This document shows positions 36,256 to 45,651 of a DNA stretch of 64,000 bases, piece after piece. The stretch is from Balneolaceae bacterium (GTDB taxonomy: Bacteria; Bacteroidota; Rhodothermia; Balneolales; Balneolaceae), in the NCBI GenBank assembly GCA_018401935.1, contig JAGYJQ010000005.1, positions 62,001 to 126,000 of the forward strand, read 5' to 3'. The translations under genes and the position numbers were made by a program. The notes under the pieces are model-generated. The model was not told the DNA's origin, did not search any database, and worked only from the letters and a program-made list of their open reading frames with translations. The first letter of the stretch is position 1. Each line of letters starts with the position of its first letter.

Positions 36256-37645
36256 CACATTCTTTAGCCTTTTACTCATTACCTCAATTAGTTCTGGCTT
36301 TACATGGGCTCAAGACTCCTCTGATAATACCAATGTTTCAACATCTTGGACTCCAGAAGAGTTACATACTGTAGGTACTGCGGCCTCTGCTGAACAACTA
36401 GAATATTACATCCGCCAATTAGCGGGTTTCGGCACGCGTCACACCTTATCCGATACCGTTTCGAATACCCGAGGCATCGGTGCAGCTCGGCGTTGGATCA
36501 AAGCAGAGTTTGAAAAAATATCAGAGGAATGTGGCGGATGTTTAGAGGTCTTTTATGTTTCAGGAATCGTTGAACCCCAAAACCGGATACCAGAAGCTAC
36601 TAATGTTGTGAATGTAGTAGCTATACAACGTGGCTATGCCGATCCCAACCGATTCGTGGTAATGAGTGGTGATATTGATTCTCGTGTTTCTGATCCAAAC
36701 AATGGAACTTCAGACTCTCCAGGTGCCAATGATAATGCCTCAGGTATGGCAGGAGCTATTGAGGCAGCTCGTGTTCTTTCTAAATACCAATTTCCATCCT
36801 CCATCATTTATACCGGACTATCTGGAGAAGAGCAAGGATTACTAGGCGGCAAGATCTTAGCCGATTATGCCATCGAAAATGAATGGGATATTAAAGGTGT
36901 GTTAAATAATGATATGATTGGAAATATCAAGGGCATTAACGGAGTCATTGATAATACCACTGCGCGGGTATTTTCAGAGGGTACTCGGTATGTAGAAACC
37001 GAACGGGAGGCACGAATGCGAAGATTTACAGGCGGTGAGGTGGACTCCCCATCTCGAAATTTAGCCCGTTATGTAGATCTTATGGCGGACCGATACATTC
37101 CCAATTTGGATGTAATGATGATTTATCGCTTAGATCGTTTCGGTCGCGGGGGGCATCATAGGCCCTTTAATGAGGTCGGTTTTCCTGCCGTTCGCATCAT
37201 GGAAACCAATGAAAATTATGTAATGCAGCATCAAGATATCCGAGAGGAAGACGGTATCAAGTATGGTGATACGATAGACGGAGTAGATTTTGATTATGCC
37301 GCTAAACTTACCAATCTAAATGCCGTTGTAATGGCCAGTATGGCTTGGGCTCCTGCACCCCCAGCGAATGTTCAAATTCAAGGGGCTGTTCAACCCAGCA
37401 CTACCCTATCTTGGAAAGCCTTGGACCCAACAAAAAACCCTCAGCTAGCAGGGTATAAAATTTATTGGAGACTCACCGACTCCAATCAGTGGCAATGGAG
37501 TACCTTTGTGCCCGCTGATGTGATGAAACACACCCTCGAGAATGTGGTCATCGACAATTACTACTTTGGTGTCGCCGCTGTTTCTAAAGCTGGCTTTGAA
37601 AGTCCTGTAGTTTTCCCAGGGCCTGCGGGTTCGTTTGGTGATTAA
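36224..37645 (+). CDS. Secreted M28-family peptidase with C-terminal FN3-like domain
   Basis: 473 aa with a signal peptide (cleavage after FTWAQ, residue ~30). M28 ligands are seen as GANDNASG (bridging Asp), SGEEQGLLG (catalytic and metal Glu), NNDMIGN (Asp) and GGHHRPFNEVGFPAVRI (late His). The first ligand, normally His in GHxDS, is Asp in SGDIDSRVSD. The last ~90 residues look like a fibronectin type III fold (PANVQIQGAVQPSTTLSWKAL). Predicted periplasmic or surface aminopeptidase/carboxypeptidase. Its stop codon falls in a 16-bp tandem repeat. Confidence 0.87.
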   Translation: MNQLIAQLRLSTFFSLLLITSISSGFTWAQDSSDNTNVSTSWTPEELHTVGTAASAEQLEYYIRQLAGFGTRHTLSDTVSNTRGIGAARRWIKAEFEKISEECGGCLEVFYVSGIVEPQNRIPEATNVVNVVAIQRGYADPNRFVVMSGDIDSRVSDPNNGTSDSPGANDNASGMAGAIEAARVLSKYQFPSSIIYTGLSGEEQGLLGGKILADYAIENEWDIKGVLNNDMIGNIKGINGVIDNTTARVFSEGTRYVETEREARMRRFTGGEVDSPSRNLARYVDLMADRYIPNLDVMMIYRLDRFGRGGHHRPFNEVGFPAVRIMETNENYVMQHQDIREEDGIKYGDTIDGVDFDYAAKLTNLNAVVMASMAWAPAPPANVQIQGAVQPSTTLSWKALDPTKNPQLAGYKIYWRLTDSNQWQWSTFVPADVMKHTLENVVIDNYYFGVAAVSKAGFESPVVFPGPAGSFGD

Positions 37646-37710
37646 TCTGGTAGGTGACTATTCTGGCTGGTGATTAATCTGGTTGATGACTAGTCTGGTT
37701 GATGACTAGC
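37633..37710. repeat. 16-bp tandem repeat beginning at the M28 gene stop codon
   Basis: Four 16-bp units (37647-37662, 37663-37678, 37679-37694, 37695-37710) of the form CTGGTTGATGACTAGT with a partial fifth at 37633-37646 that contains the TAA stop of the M28 gene. Units 3 and 4 differ at one base. It fills the whole gap up to the convergent ppx/gppA gene at 37715. Confidence 0.92.
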
Positions 37711-37714
37711 TTGT

Positions 37715-39280
37715 CTACATAGCCACTATTTTAACCTTTCTTTTAAGTACTTCGGAAAGGAGATAGGATTTTCTCATGGCCCCCCAAATCTCAAGACTAG
37801 GCTCGTCAATGGTTTGAATATAAATCGCACAAGTCTTACTGTCTAGTTCAACTCTCAAGTCATGTACATTTTGATAATGACTACGATCTAAGCCGTCCGC
37901 TACGCGTAATAAACCCGATAACCGCATAATTTTTTTTCGTATATCTTTGGGTAGAGCGGCGAATTCTTCATGTCTTTTTTTAGGAGTAGACCGGCGGTGA
38001 TACCGGGCTACATGCCCCATGATCGCAATTTCTTCTTCTTTGAATCCTTTTAAATCAGCGTTCAATATAAGATATAGGGCATGCTTATGATGCTTGGAAT
38101 GAGAAATATGATACCCAATATCATGCATGAGCGATGCATACTCTAATAACTCTCTATCTTCGGCACGCAACTTTAATGAATCCTTCAGGGCATCAAATAA
38201 TTTTAATGCCAAATTAGTGACTTGAGTAGAATGTTGTTCATGCCAGTTACACTTTCTAAGTAATTCAAAAACACTCCTACGGCGTGGATCAGACGCAGCG
38301 CCACCAGGCAACCCAATAAATTCTTTCTTTAAGTATCTAATAATCATTCCCTCTCTAAGGGCTTGGGTAGAAATACGAACAGACTTCAACCCAAATTCAT
38401 CCATCAGGTATCGAACCAATATCATGCCTGTATTAATAAAATCGACTCGTTTTTCATCTAAACCAGGTATTCCTTGGCGTTCGATTCTATCTAACTTTAT
38501 AAATGAGTTATAAAATCGTTTAAAGTCTTTACTACTAAAACTCCATTCATTTAGAGTAAACGATTCGATATCCAAACCCTGGTCAGCGGCCATCATTAAC
38601 GCGATATTTTGCATTGTCCCGGACGAACCTATGATATGTTCCGTTGGCCATTGACTCAAGGCTTCTTGAACTGAAAGTAAACTTTGTTTGTAATACGCTT
38701 TAATTTGGTCAATCTGTTCTTCAGATATGGGATCGTCAGGATTAAACTGATCCGTCATTCTAGAAACCCCAATTTTAAGCGATTTTAAAAAGTGAAACTC
38801 ATCCTTATTACCAAGGATAAACTCCACACTACCCCCTCCTATATCGACCATTAAAACAGGCTTATCCTCTAATCGGAGTCCATGCTGTACCGCATACCCA
38901 ATAAGCTCGGCCTCCATACTTCCAGGAATTGCTCGAATTTTTATCCCCACATCATCAATGCTGCGTTGAATAAATTCCCCCCCATTCTCTGCCTCCCGAA
39001 TAGCACTTGTTGCATAGGCCAATATTTCATCAACCTGATAGCTATCGCAGAGTATCTTAATTTTATGCAAAGCAGAAAGCCCTCTGTTTATGGCTTCAGG
39101 TGACAATCTACGACCAATACCCTCCTTAGCTAGGACCACCATTTCTTTAAGATCATCGATACGCCGGAAACTTCCATCGGACATTATTTCGACCACCACC
39201 ACATGAAATGAGTTGGTTCCTAGGTCAATAGCGGCAATTTTTTTTAGAGAGCTGGGTTTGTTTATACTGAGTCCAATCAT
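37715..39280 (-). CDS. Ppx/GppA phosphatase with C-terminal HD domain
   Basis: 521 aa, the length of the Ppx/GppA long form. ASKHA-fold motifs: AAIDLGTNSFHVVVVEI near residue 15, and the second phosphate loop VLMVDIGGGSVEFILG near 140 followed by GSSGTMQNIA. Residues ~340-480 are an HD-like domain (LMHDIGYHISHSKHHKHALYLI). The family hydrolyses polyphosphate or the 5'-phosphate of pppGpp; which one applies cannot be read. Divergently transcribed from the YpdA-like gene. Confidence 0.92.
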   Translation of the reverse strand: MIGLSINKPSSLKKIAAIDLGTNSFHVVVVEIMSDGSFRRIDDLKEMVVLAKEGIGRRLSPEAINRGLSALHKIKILCDSYQVDEILAYATSAIREAENGGEFIQRSIDDVGIKIRAIPGSMEAELIGYAVQHGLRLEDKPVLMVDIGGGSVEFILGNKDEFHFLKSLKIGVSRMTDQFNPDDPISEEQIDQIKAYYKQSLLSVQEALSQWPTEHIIGSSGTMQNIALMMAADQGLDIESFTLNEWSFSSKDFKRFYNSFIKLDRIERQGIPGLDEKRVDFINTGMILVRYLMDEFGLKSVRISTQALREGMIIRYLKKEFIGLPGGAASDPRRRSVFELLRKCNWHEQHSTQVTNLALKLFDALKDSLKLRAEDRELLEYASLMHDIGYHISHSKHHKHALYLILNADLKGFKEEEIAIMGHVARYHRRSTPKKRHEEFAALPKDIRKKIMRLSGLLRVADGLDRSHYQNVHDLRVELDSKTCAIYIQTIDEPSLEIWGAMRKSYLLSEVLKRKVKIVAM

Positions 39281-39363
39281 AGTCGCCTAAGCTACAAAAG
39301 TGTTCGCAATTGTACACCTTAGAATTTTTTATCTTTATATCTCTCATTAAGCACAAGATCACT

Positions 39364-40320
39364 ATGGTTATAATCATTGGCGCAGGCCCTATTGGACTGG
39401 CAACCGGAATAGAATTAAAAAAACGAAACATACCTTTTATTATCATTGAGCGAGGTTGTTTGGTCCAATCCCTATATAACTATCCGGTAAACATGACCTT
39501 CTTTTCCACCTCAGACAAGCTCGAGATAGGGGGGATTCCCTTTATTTCCCATAGCTTTAAACCAACACGTAGCGAAGCTCTGGAGTATTATCGGCGCGCC
39601 GCCCAGCACTACGATTTGCCCGTTCGACTCTACGAATCTGTCGAAGGGCTAAGTGGAGATACTGGACAATACATCGTTCATACTACAAAAGGTGATTACG
39701 AAGCCTCTAAAATAGTGATTGCCACTGGTTTTTACGGAACTCCAAATAAGATGGGTATTCCCGGTGAAGACTTACCAAAGGTTCAGCATTATTTCAAAGA
39801 AGCCCATCCATATGCCTGGCAAAAAGTTTTGGTGGTTGGAGCGGGCAATTCAGGGGTAGATGTGGCGCTAGAATGTTACCGATCAGGCGCCGAGGTATCA
39901 ATGGCCATTCGCTATCCTGAGGTTAAACCTACGGTCAAATATTGGGTGAAACCTGACATTGAAAATCGGATTCAAAAAGGTGAAATTACAGCCTATATGA
40001 ACAGTGAATTGGTAGAAATAAGAGAGGGTGAAGTGGATCTTAGCACCCCGAATGGGATAATAACTATAGAGAACGATTTTGTGTTAGCAATGACAGGATA
40101 TCGCCCCAATTACACCCTGTTAGATCTTTTGGGAATTGACTATTCCACCGACGAATTGTGTATCCCCGTGCATGATGAGCACCATTTAGAAACCAATAGG
40201 AAAGGAATCTATGTCGCTGGGGTGGTGTGTGCTGGGCTTCAGACCAGTAAACTGTTTATTGAAAATTCAAGGGTGCATGCGGAGCAGATTGCCTCGCATA
40301 TAGAGCAGTCGATGGATTAG
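39364..40320 (+). CDS. YpdA-family FAD/NAD(P) oxidoreductase
   Basis: 318 aa from the ATG at 39364, directly before the dinucleotide motif VIIIGAGPIGLATGIELKK; a longer frame from 39310 adds residues with no support. Second nucleotide-binding motif VLVVGAGNSGVDVALECY near residue 158, and a YpdA-type FFSTSDKLEIGG segment. The relatives reduce bacillithiol disulfide with NADPH. Bacillithiol-type thiols occur in Bacteroidota, so a thiol-redox role is reasonable; the exact thiol is not proven here. It lies between ppx/gppA and the SRP RNA gene. Confidence 0.87.
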   Translation: MVIIIGAGPIGLATGIELKKRNIPFIIIERGCLVQSLYNYPVNMTFFSTSDKLEIGGIPFISHSFKPTRSEALEYYRRAAQHYDLPVRLYESVEGLSGDTGQYIVHTTKGDYEASKIVIATGFYGTPNKMGIPGEDLPKVQHYFKEAHPYAWQKVLVVGAGNSGVDVALECYRSGAEVSMAIRYPEVKPTVKYWVKPDIENRIQKGEITAYMNSELVEIREGEVDLSTPNGIITIENDFVLAMTGYRPNYTLLDLLGIDYSTDELCIPVHDEHHLETNRKGIYVAGVVCAGLQTSKLFIENSRVHAEQIASHIEQSMD

Positions 40321-40360
40321 TGTGTTAGCCTAGAAAGCTCAATTCATGGACATAAAAAAA

Positions 40361-40458
40361 GGGCAAGCGACCCATATCACGTCGCTACGACCAGATTACC
40401 GCTGCTGCATTCCTGCCCTGACGGAGTTCAAAGGGAGCTGACTGTATGGGACTTGCCC
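40361..40458 (-). ncRNA. ffs: Signal recognition particle RNA (bacterial small type)
   Basis: On the minus strand the hallmark apical domain is present: GTCAGG, GGAA tetraloop, AGCAGC and GTAA in the right order (GTCAGGGCAGGAATGCAGCA then GCGGTAA). The ends pair as GGGCAAG with CTTGCCC. A T7 run follows at once (plus-strand A-run 40354-40360), giving a terminator. Size ~98 nt fits the small 4.5S-like RNA that pairs with Ffh for cotranslational targeting. Confidence 0.95.
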
Positions 40459-40464
40459 GAATAG

Positions 40465-40497
40465 TTAAGATACGACCTTTTTAGGCGAAGTCTCAAG
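40465..40497 (-). promoter_or_regulatory. Candidate promoter of the SRP RNA gene
   Basis: On the minus strand CTTG (40497-40494), 21 nt, then TATCTTAA (40472-40465), 6 bp before the RNA 5' end. This is close to, but not identical with, the TTTG / TAnnTTTG consensus. Confidence 0.45.
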
Positions 40498-40513
40498 GAA
40501 AATTCCGACTATT

Positions 40514-42673
40514 TTATTTGCTCGTCATTACAAATACTCCATCCCAATCTGAAGATGGTGGATTTTGCATCATTGCCTGGCATCGTTCTATAAATAACTG
40601 GGATGGATTTTGAGCATTCCATTCTAATTGTTCTGATTGTTTGAACAAGCCAAGTGCGGTATTGAAATCTCCTCTAAAATATGCATCCATTCCCTGATGA
40701 TAGGTGCCAATTGCATCAAGCTTGCGCTGGTCTGCATCGTCCCGAAGCCCCGCAATTTCATATACTTTGACAGGCTTAGTTCGACCTTTGACTATTATGT
40801 TGTCCAAGAGCCTAAAGACACACTCATCCCCGTATTGTTCTGCTTCCTGCTTCGTAGTCTCCGTTACCATGGTAAATACGTGATACGCTTTGGCTCCACT
40901 TTCACATCTAGCAGCCAAATTAACATTATCGCCCATCATGGTATAGTTAAACCTTCGCAGCGAACCCATATTCCCCGTAACCATATCACCGGTGTTAATA
41001 CCCATCCGGTGTTGCATAGTATGCACAATATCCGGCCAGTTTTCTGTCGCCCATTTTGCTCGTAATTCGGCCAACTGCTTATCCATAAGTTGAGAGGTTA
41101 GACATGCTTTATAGGCATGATCGTTCATAGGCACTGGTGCCCCAAAAAATGCTACAATAGCATCTCCAATAAACTTATCCAGTGTTCCCCCTTGGTCATT
41201 TATTATATCGGTCATAGCTGTCAGATATTCATTGATGAGCAATACCAACTTTTTAGGCTCCAACTTTTCTGAAAAACTTGAGAAGGACACGATATCCGAA
41301 AAGAATGCCGAAATATAGCTATCCTCTCCCCCTAACTTAGGTTCTTCCCCCGAATCGATCATTTGATTCACCAAGGTAGGTGATACATAGGAAGAGAACA
41401 TCCCTTGTATTCTACGCTTTTCTCGTTGCTCATTTACAAATTCATAGGCAACCGTACCAATCTGACCTACAAATACGGTAATCATGACCCCGGTGACATA
41501 CAAGAAAAATTGTTGATGTAAGAAAAGCTGAAGCGCTACGAAGTAGTATCCCACCATTATTGTCACCATAAATGGGAAACCCAATGCTGGACCAAAACGA
41601 CGATTAAAAAAAATGACCAGAATCGTAAGTAAAATCATTAGAACCACATTGGAACGATTAGTCTGCTTTTTTAAGTAATTTCCATCTAACATAGTCTGCA
41701 ATGCATGGGCATGGATCTCGTATCCTGGCCTTGGCTGCTCGGCGGTGGAAAAAGGCGTTGGATGAAAATCCTGCAAGGTGGGCATAGTTGCCCCAACAAT
41801 CACAATCTTATCTTTAAACACCTCATCATACAAAAGTCCCGTCTTTGTAAGTGGATCTTCAAACAAGTTTAGCTCAAAAGCCTCCGCCTCCATTACGGTA
41901 GTATATGAGGTGTCATCGATAACCTGTTCGTAATTTATGACTCGAAACAAACCCTCAGGCCCGTAATAATTAATAATGAAATGAGTAGGACTGGATTTTT
42001 CTACCTCATAAGGGCCTACCTGAAAATACGGCTCATTGGTAGCGATCAATGGATCTATGTAGGATGAATCGGTAAACACTCGAACACCTTCCAAAGCCAA
42101 TGAATAGATACTTTGATCTCGGTAATTATTCCCAAAGGTATAATTTCGAATAAAGCCATCTAAATCGGGAGTAGTTTTTACAAGCGCAAATGGATTGGGA
42201 TTATTGTTCCTAAGCAGGGGGATGGGAAATATCGGGTTAAATTGTACCGCATCATTTCGTTGAATGAGCTCTATGTCACCAGAAAGTACCACATTGCCAT
42301 ATTTTGACATAGCTGCTGCAAACAGGGAATCATTTTTAGGGGAATAGCTGTCATTTTGGGAGAAAATAACGTCGAATAGAATGGCTTTCGCTCCTGCCCG
42401 GTTAAGGTTGTGTACCAACCGAGCATGTAGATCTGAAGGCCAAGGCCATTTCTCTGGTATCTCAGAATCAGCCTTTTCACTTATGGCCACTAGCACAATG
42501 GGTGAATCTTCCACGGAGAGCGGACCCCTGATTTCAAAAAATTGATCCCGTAGAGAGAGTTCTATCCGCTGAACCGCAGGTAACATGGAGACACTTATTG
42601 ACACCAACAAGGTTATAAAAAGGATAAATATGTATATCCAAATAGGTTTTTTCTTTTTGTTGGTTTGAGCCAT
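40514..42673 (-). CDS. CHASE2-domain class III adenylate cyclase
   Basis: 719 aa. One N-terminal membrane helix (~11-30), a large extracytoplasmic CHASE2 sensor (~35-335), three closely spaced membrane helices (~342-415) and a cytoplasmic class III cyclase domain (~435-640). Catalytic features: metal Asp in FFSDIVSFSSFSE and in DKFIGDAIVAFFGAP, adenine-specifying Lys in LDKFIGD and Asp in MMGDNVNLAARCE with the transition-state Asn and Arg. A TPR-like tail follows (GMDAYFRGDFNTALGLF). It should make cAMP in response to an envelope signal. Last of a four-gene leftward group with an outer-membrane barrel, a FecR protein and an FN3-like protein; 63 bp from the barrel gene. Confidence 0.9.
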   Translation of the reverse strand: MAQTNKKKKPIWIYIFILFITLLVSISVSMLPAVQRIELSLRDQFFEIRGPLSVEDSPIVLVAISEKADSEIPEKWPWPSDLHARLVHNLNRAGAKAILFDVIFSQNDSYSPKNDSLFAAAMSKYGNVVLSGDIELIQRNDAVQFNPIFPIPLLRNNNPNPFALVKTTPDLDGFIRNYTFGNNYRDQSIYSLALEGVRVFTDSSYIDPLIATNEPYFQVGPYEVEKSSPTHFIINYYGPEGLFRVINYEQVIDDTSYTTVMEAEAFELNLFEDPLTKTGLLYDEVFKDKIVIVGATMPTLQDFHPTPFSTAEQPRPGYEIHAHALQTMLDGNYLKKQTNRSNVVLMILLTILVIFFNRRFGPALGFPFMVTIMVGYYFVALQLFLHQQFFLYVTGVMITVFVGQIGTVAYEFVNEQREKRRIQGMFSSYVSPTLVNQMIDSGEEPKLGGEDSYISAFFSDIVSFSSFSEKLEPKKLVLLINEYLTAMTDIINDQGGTLDKFIGDAIVAFFGAPVPMNDHAYKACLTSQLMDKQLAELRAKWATENWPDIVHTMQHRMGINTGDMVTGNMGSLRRFNYTMMGDNVNLAARCESGAKAYHVFTMVTETTKQEAEQYGDECVFRLLDNIIVKGRTKPVKVYEIAGLRDDADQRKLDAIGTYHQGMDAYFRGDFNTALGLFKQSEQLEWNAQNPSQLFIERCQAMMQNPPSSDWDGVFVMTSK

Positions 42674-42736
42674 ACTCCAAGTTTTTTAAACGCAGCTGTT
42701 AATGTCTAATTAAAAAGTAGCAAAAAATGATTAGGG

Positions 42737-45616
42737 CTAGAACCTAAATAAATACTTTAACTGGGCATACCGATCTCCATGCCCTTCCAGATTACTAATG
42801 CTTATCAAGTTAGAGTCAAATCGGAGACTATGTTGATCGGTTAGTTTAAATTCAAAGCCCCCTACAAATGCATAGGTTTGATATTCATTTATCGTCAACT
42901 CCTCACTTAGGACATAATAGTCATCAAGTGGATTATCTTCATCACCTGCTTCTATTTCAATGGCTCTACTCTGAGAGCGATTATCCGAATAGGCCAGTCG
43001 TGTATTTAAACTAAATCGTGCATCGAACAAAAAGAGTGTGGCCCCAACATAGACACCTTGAATATCAAGGTCTAATTGGCCATTACCGCTTTGGGTTTCA
43101 TTTAAACTATAGCCGAATTGAGTTTTTAGAGGCACTCTAGTGAACTGGGAGTTAATACTGACCGAATAAGACCTATTCTCAATGCTTCCATAGGCGAATA
43201 CCTGATCATCCGTTTCGAGTGAGGACAGACTGAGGGTTGCATCAGAAACACCTTCACCCATCCGAAACCGTTGGGTTATGGAGGCGTTTAGATTTATTGT
43301 ACTGTTTGCTCTAGGCACTGGGCTTACTAAGGTGTCACTTTCAGAAATGAGTAAATTTTGTACTGCTGCATTTTCAAAACCCACCGGAACTTCTGGATTG
43401 AATCTCTGTATCCCGTTATCCCTAGTTCTATATCGATATCCAACCGTTATTTTTGGGATAAATTGATTAACCGGATAATAACTAACACTTCCTTTGTAGG
43501 ATGTTGTTTTTGTGGTCGCCTTCTTTGTCTGTGCAACATTATCCTGCAACTCTTCATAGCCAAGTGTTAAAAATACTTGTCGCGCGAATAATTGAATTCT
43601 GTCCGACACATTAAACCCACTTATATCTTTCTGTATCGTTGAATTGGCTAAAGAAACAAAATCAGGACCTACCCACCGATAACGGGCCGATATTGAATTA
43701 AAAGGCAACTGGGCAGTTAGCTCGGTATTAGAGCCTAAGATGGACGTGGGAAAGTAGGGAGTTACCTCAGCACTATCGGTTCCAACATTACTAAATCGAA
43801 TGGGTAACACACTTATATTTTCATTTACAATCAAGATGGTGGCTAACTGATTTAGCAGATCATAAGTCGCGTTATCTATACCATCAAACCCAAGTTCTTC
43901 GGCTCGAGTTTGGTTAAGGGGTCCCCCATAAATATCCTCATTCAGAACCGATGCCACGGTCTCGGTTTTAAACTTAACCTTGTTCTGTGCCAAGGCAAAT
44001 GCTAAATCAACCCCGAGTACAAAATTTCCTTTTGGTCGTGGGCTTCCGCCTTGAATTCTAAGTAAATCAGGCTCTGAGGCGAGTCTTTGCCGGTCTAACC
44101 CAGTTAAGTTGGCATACAAAGCCGATGGCCCAAGCAGCAGGTCTTCATAATCTAACACATTAAAGATAGAGCTTGTATCATCCTCTACTTTCATTGCTTG
44201 AATACCCAGCTGAGCATATTTTGCATTACCTAATCCAACTCGAGCCCCCATAATCTTGCGAGCAAATCCACCCCTACCCGAATTATCATAACTAAGGGTG
44301 TAGGTGGTATCTTGGGGTATGCCTCCTGCTTTCACTGTATCAACAGCAATTCCGGTGTATAAATTGGTCACCTTCCTATTAATTTCACCATAGAGTAACT
44401 CAATGTTGATATTCTCCCACAACAGATGTACTTCTGTATTTACCCCAAACATTCGACGCCCAGATATGGTAAAGTTTCCCATATCTGGATAAATATGTCC
44501 AGCATCTAGTGTCCACCACTTTCCAAGCTGCAGTTTAAGACCAAATCTATTTTGAGGCTGTAAACGAAGGTCTTCCTGTGTAGTATAATATCCATTCATG
44601 GAGTACTTCAACAAATTATACTCCCCTGAAACGGAAAAACGTCCGGAATAAGCCTCCGTTATATCTTCAGAAATCACTTGATTTCTGGCCGATAGTTCAA
44701 GATTAGCATTGGGTCGGTATGGGTTATCAAACTCTTCTACCTGCTCAATCTCTGCTTCTTCTTCACTGATTACATTAAAAGACCATTCTTGAACTAAAAA
44801 AGTATCTGCTTCGGTTAGATAATTGAGTTGAATATCGTGCGGACCTTCTAAAATAAAATCTGGATTATAGGATATATAATAGGCCGATGTGTCCGCAAGT
44901 TCGGTTATATCTTCTTCATCCAAAACCAATTGAAAGCTTCCTGGTTCAAGGTCTTCTGGATCATAAAACAAAGAAATAGCTATAAATGCATCATCCATCT
45001 GGACACCAATACCAGGCTTTGGAGACAGGATGGTAACATCTATGTCTTCGGTCTGCTGATAATTCGTTTGTTTTGACCCGGAATTATTGGAATAAGCAGT
45101 GGGATCGATTACCAATGGTACCTCAATGTAACCTGCCTTACCCATACCCTGAGCTGGATAAAGGATATCTTGTTCATGCTGTAACGTGCTAATTCGAACA
45201 AAATACTGTAATTGAGTCCCAGTGATCGTACTGGGTTCCAATTCAATACTAAGAAGCCCATTGGTAAGCTGCATTGTGCGTTGACGGAAGCCCATGTTCC
45301 CATCGGTTCGGTAAAAAAACTCCGCCTCGATTATTTCTGCAGGTCGAAGTCCTGGGACCTGAAATTCCAAGGATGCAGTCGCTTGTTGATTGATAAAAAT
45401 GGGTATTTGATGCTCTATCCAATAGGGAGATATTGGATCAACCATAGAATCATCGCTATATATGCCCAAGCTATTTGGTAGTTGAAATGATTGTATTCCA
45501 TTCAAAACATCATTTTGCCCCCCTTGTGCGTATAGCTCTGTCACTGTTGCTCCAAGAATTAAAGCAGCAAACAAATACTTCCCGATAATTATACCAAACA
45601 CTTGCCGTGTAAACAT
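42737..45616 (-). CDS. Large outer-membrane beta-barrel protein, unknown function
   Basis: 959 aa with a signal peptide (cleavage near ELYAQ, residue ~31). Residues ~35-300 look like beta-sandwich domains (LEFQVPGLRPAEIIEAEFFYR; MDDAFIAISLFYDPEDLEPGSFQLVLD). From ~310 to the end are many alternating-hydrophobicity strands with aromatic girdles, closing with YAQLKYLFRF, a typical outer-membrane barrel C-terminus ending in Phe. No TonB box, plug or known family is recognised. It lies 35 bp after the FecR gene and 63 bp before the CHASE2 cyclase, so I infer a surface partner of that signalling group. Confidence 0.75.
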   Translation of the reverse strand: MFTRQVFGIIIGKYLFAALILGATVTELYAQGGQNDVLNGIQSFQLPNSLGIYSDDSMVDPISPYWIEHQIPIFINQQATASLEFQVPGLRPAEIIEAEFFYRTDGNMGFRQRTMQLTNGLLSIELEPSTITGTQLQYFVRISTLQHEQDILYPAQGMGKAGYIEVPLVIDPTAYSNNSGSKQTNYQQTEDIDVTILSPKPGIGVQMDDAFIAISLFYDPEDLEPGSFQLVLDEEDITELADTSAYYISYNPDFILEGPHDIQLNYLTEADTFLVQEWSFNVISEEEAEIEQVEEFDNPYRPNANLELSARNQVISEDITEAYSGRFSVSGEYNLLKYSMNGYYTTQEDLRLQPQNRFGLKLQLGKWWTLDAGHIYPDMGNFTISGRRMFGVNTEVHLLWENINIELLYGEINRKVTNLYTGIAVDTVKAGGIPQDTTYTLSYDNSGRGGFARKIMGARVGLGNAKYAQLGIQAMKVEDDTSSIFNVLDYEDLLLGPSALYANLTGLDRQRLASEPDLLRIQGGSPRPKGNFVLGVDLAFALAQNKVKFKTETVASVLNEDIYGGPLNQTRAEELGFDGIDNATYDLLNQLATILIVNENISVLPIRFSNVGTDSAEVTPYFPTSILGSNTELTAQLPFNSISARYRWVGPDFVSLANSTIQKDISGFNVSDRIQLFARQVFLTLGYEELQDNVAQTKKATTKTTSYKGSVSYYPVNQFIPKITVGYRYRTRDNGIQRFNPEVPVGFENAAVQNLLISESDTLVSPVPRANSTINLNASITQRFRMGEGVSDATLSLSSLETDDQVFAYGSIENRSYSVSINSQFTRVPLKTQFGYSLNETQSGNGQLDLDIQGVYVGATLFLFDARFSLNTRLAYSDNRSQSRAIEIEAGDEDNPLDDYYVLSEELTINEYQTYAFVGGFEFKLTDQHSLRFDSNLISISNLEGHGDRYAQLKYLFRF

Positions 45617-45651
45617 AGAGAGTAATGACTCTTTAGGGCCCGAGAAAAATA

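Noticed and set aside
37633..37710. CRISPR-like array
   Set aside because: Units are only 16 bp and directly abut with no spacers, and no cas genes are present. The same applies to 5798-5842 and 28914-28950.
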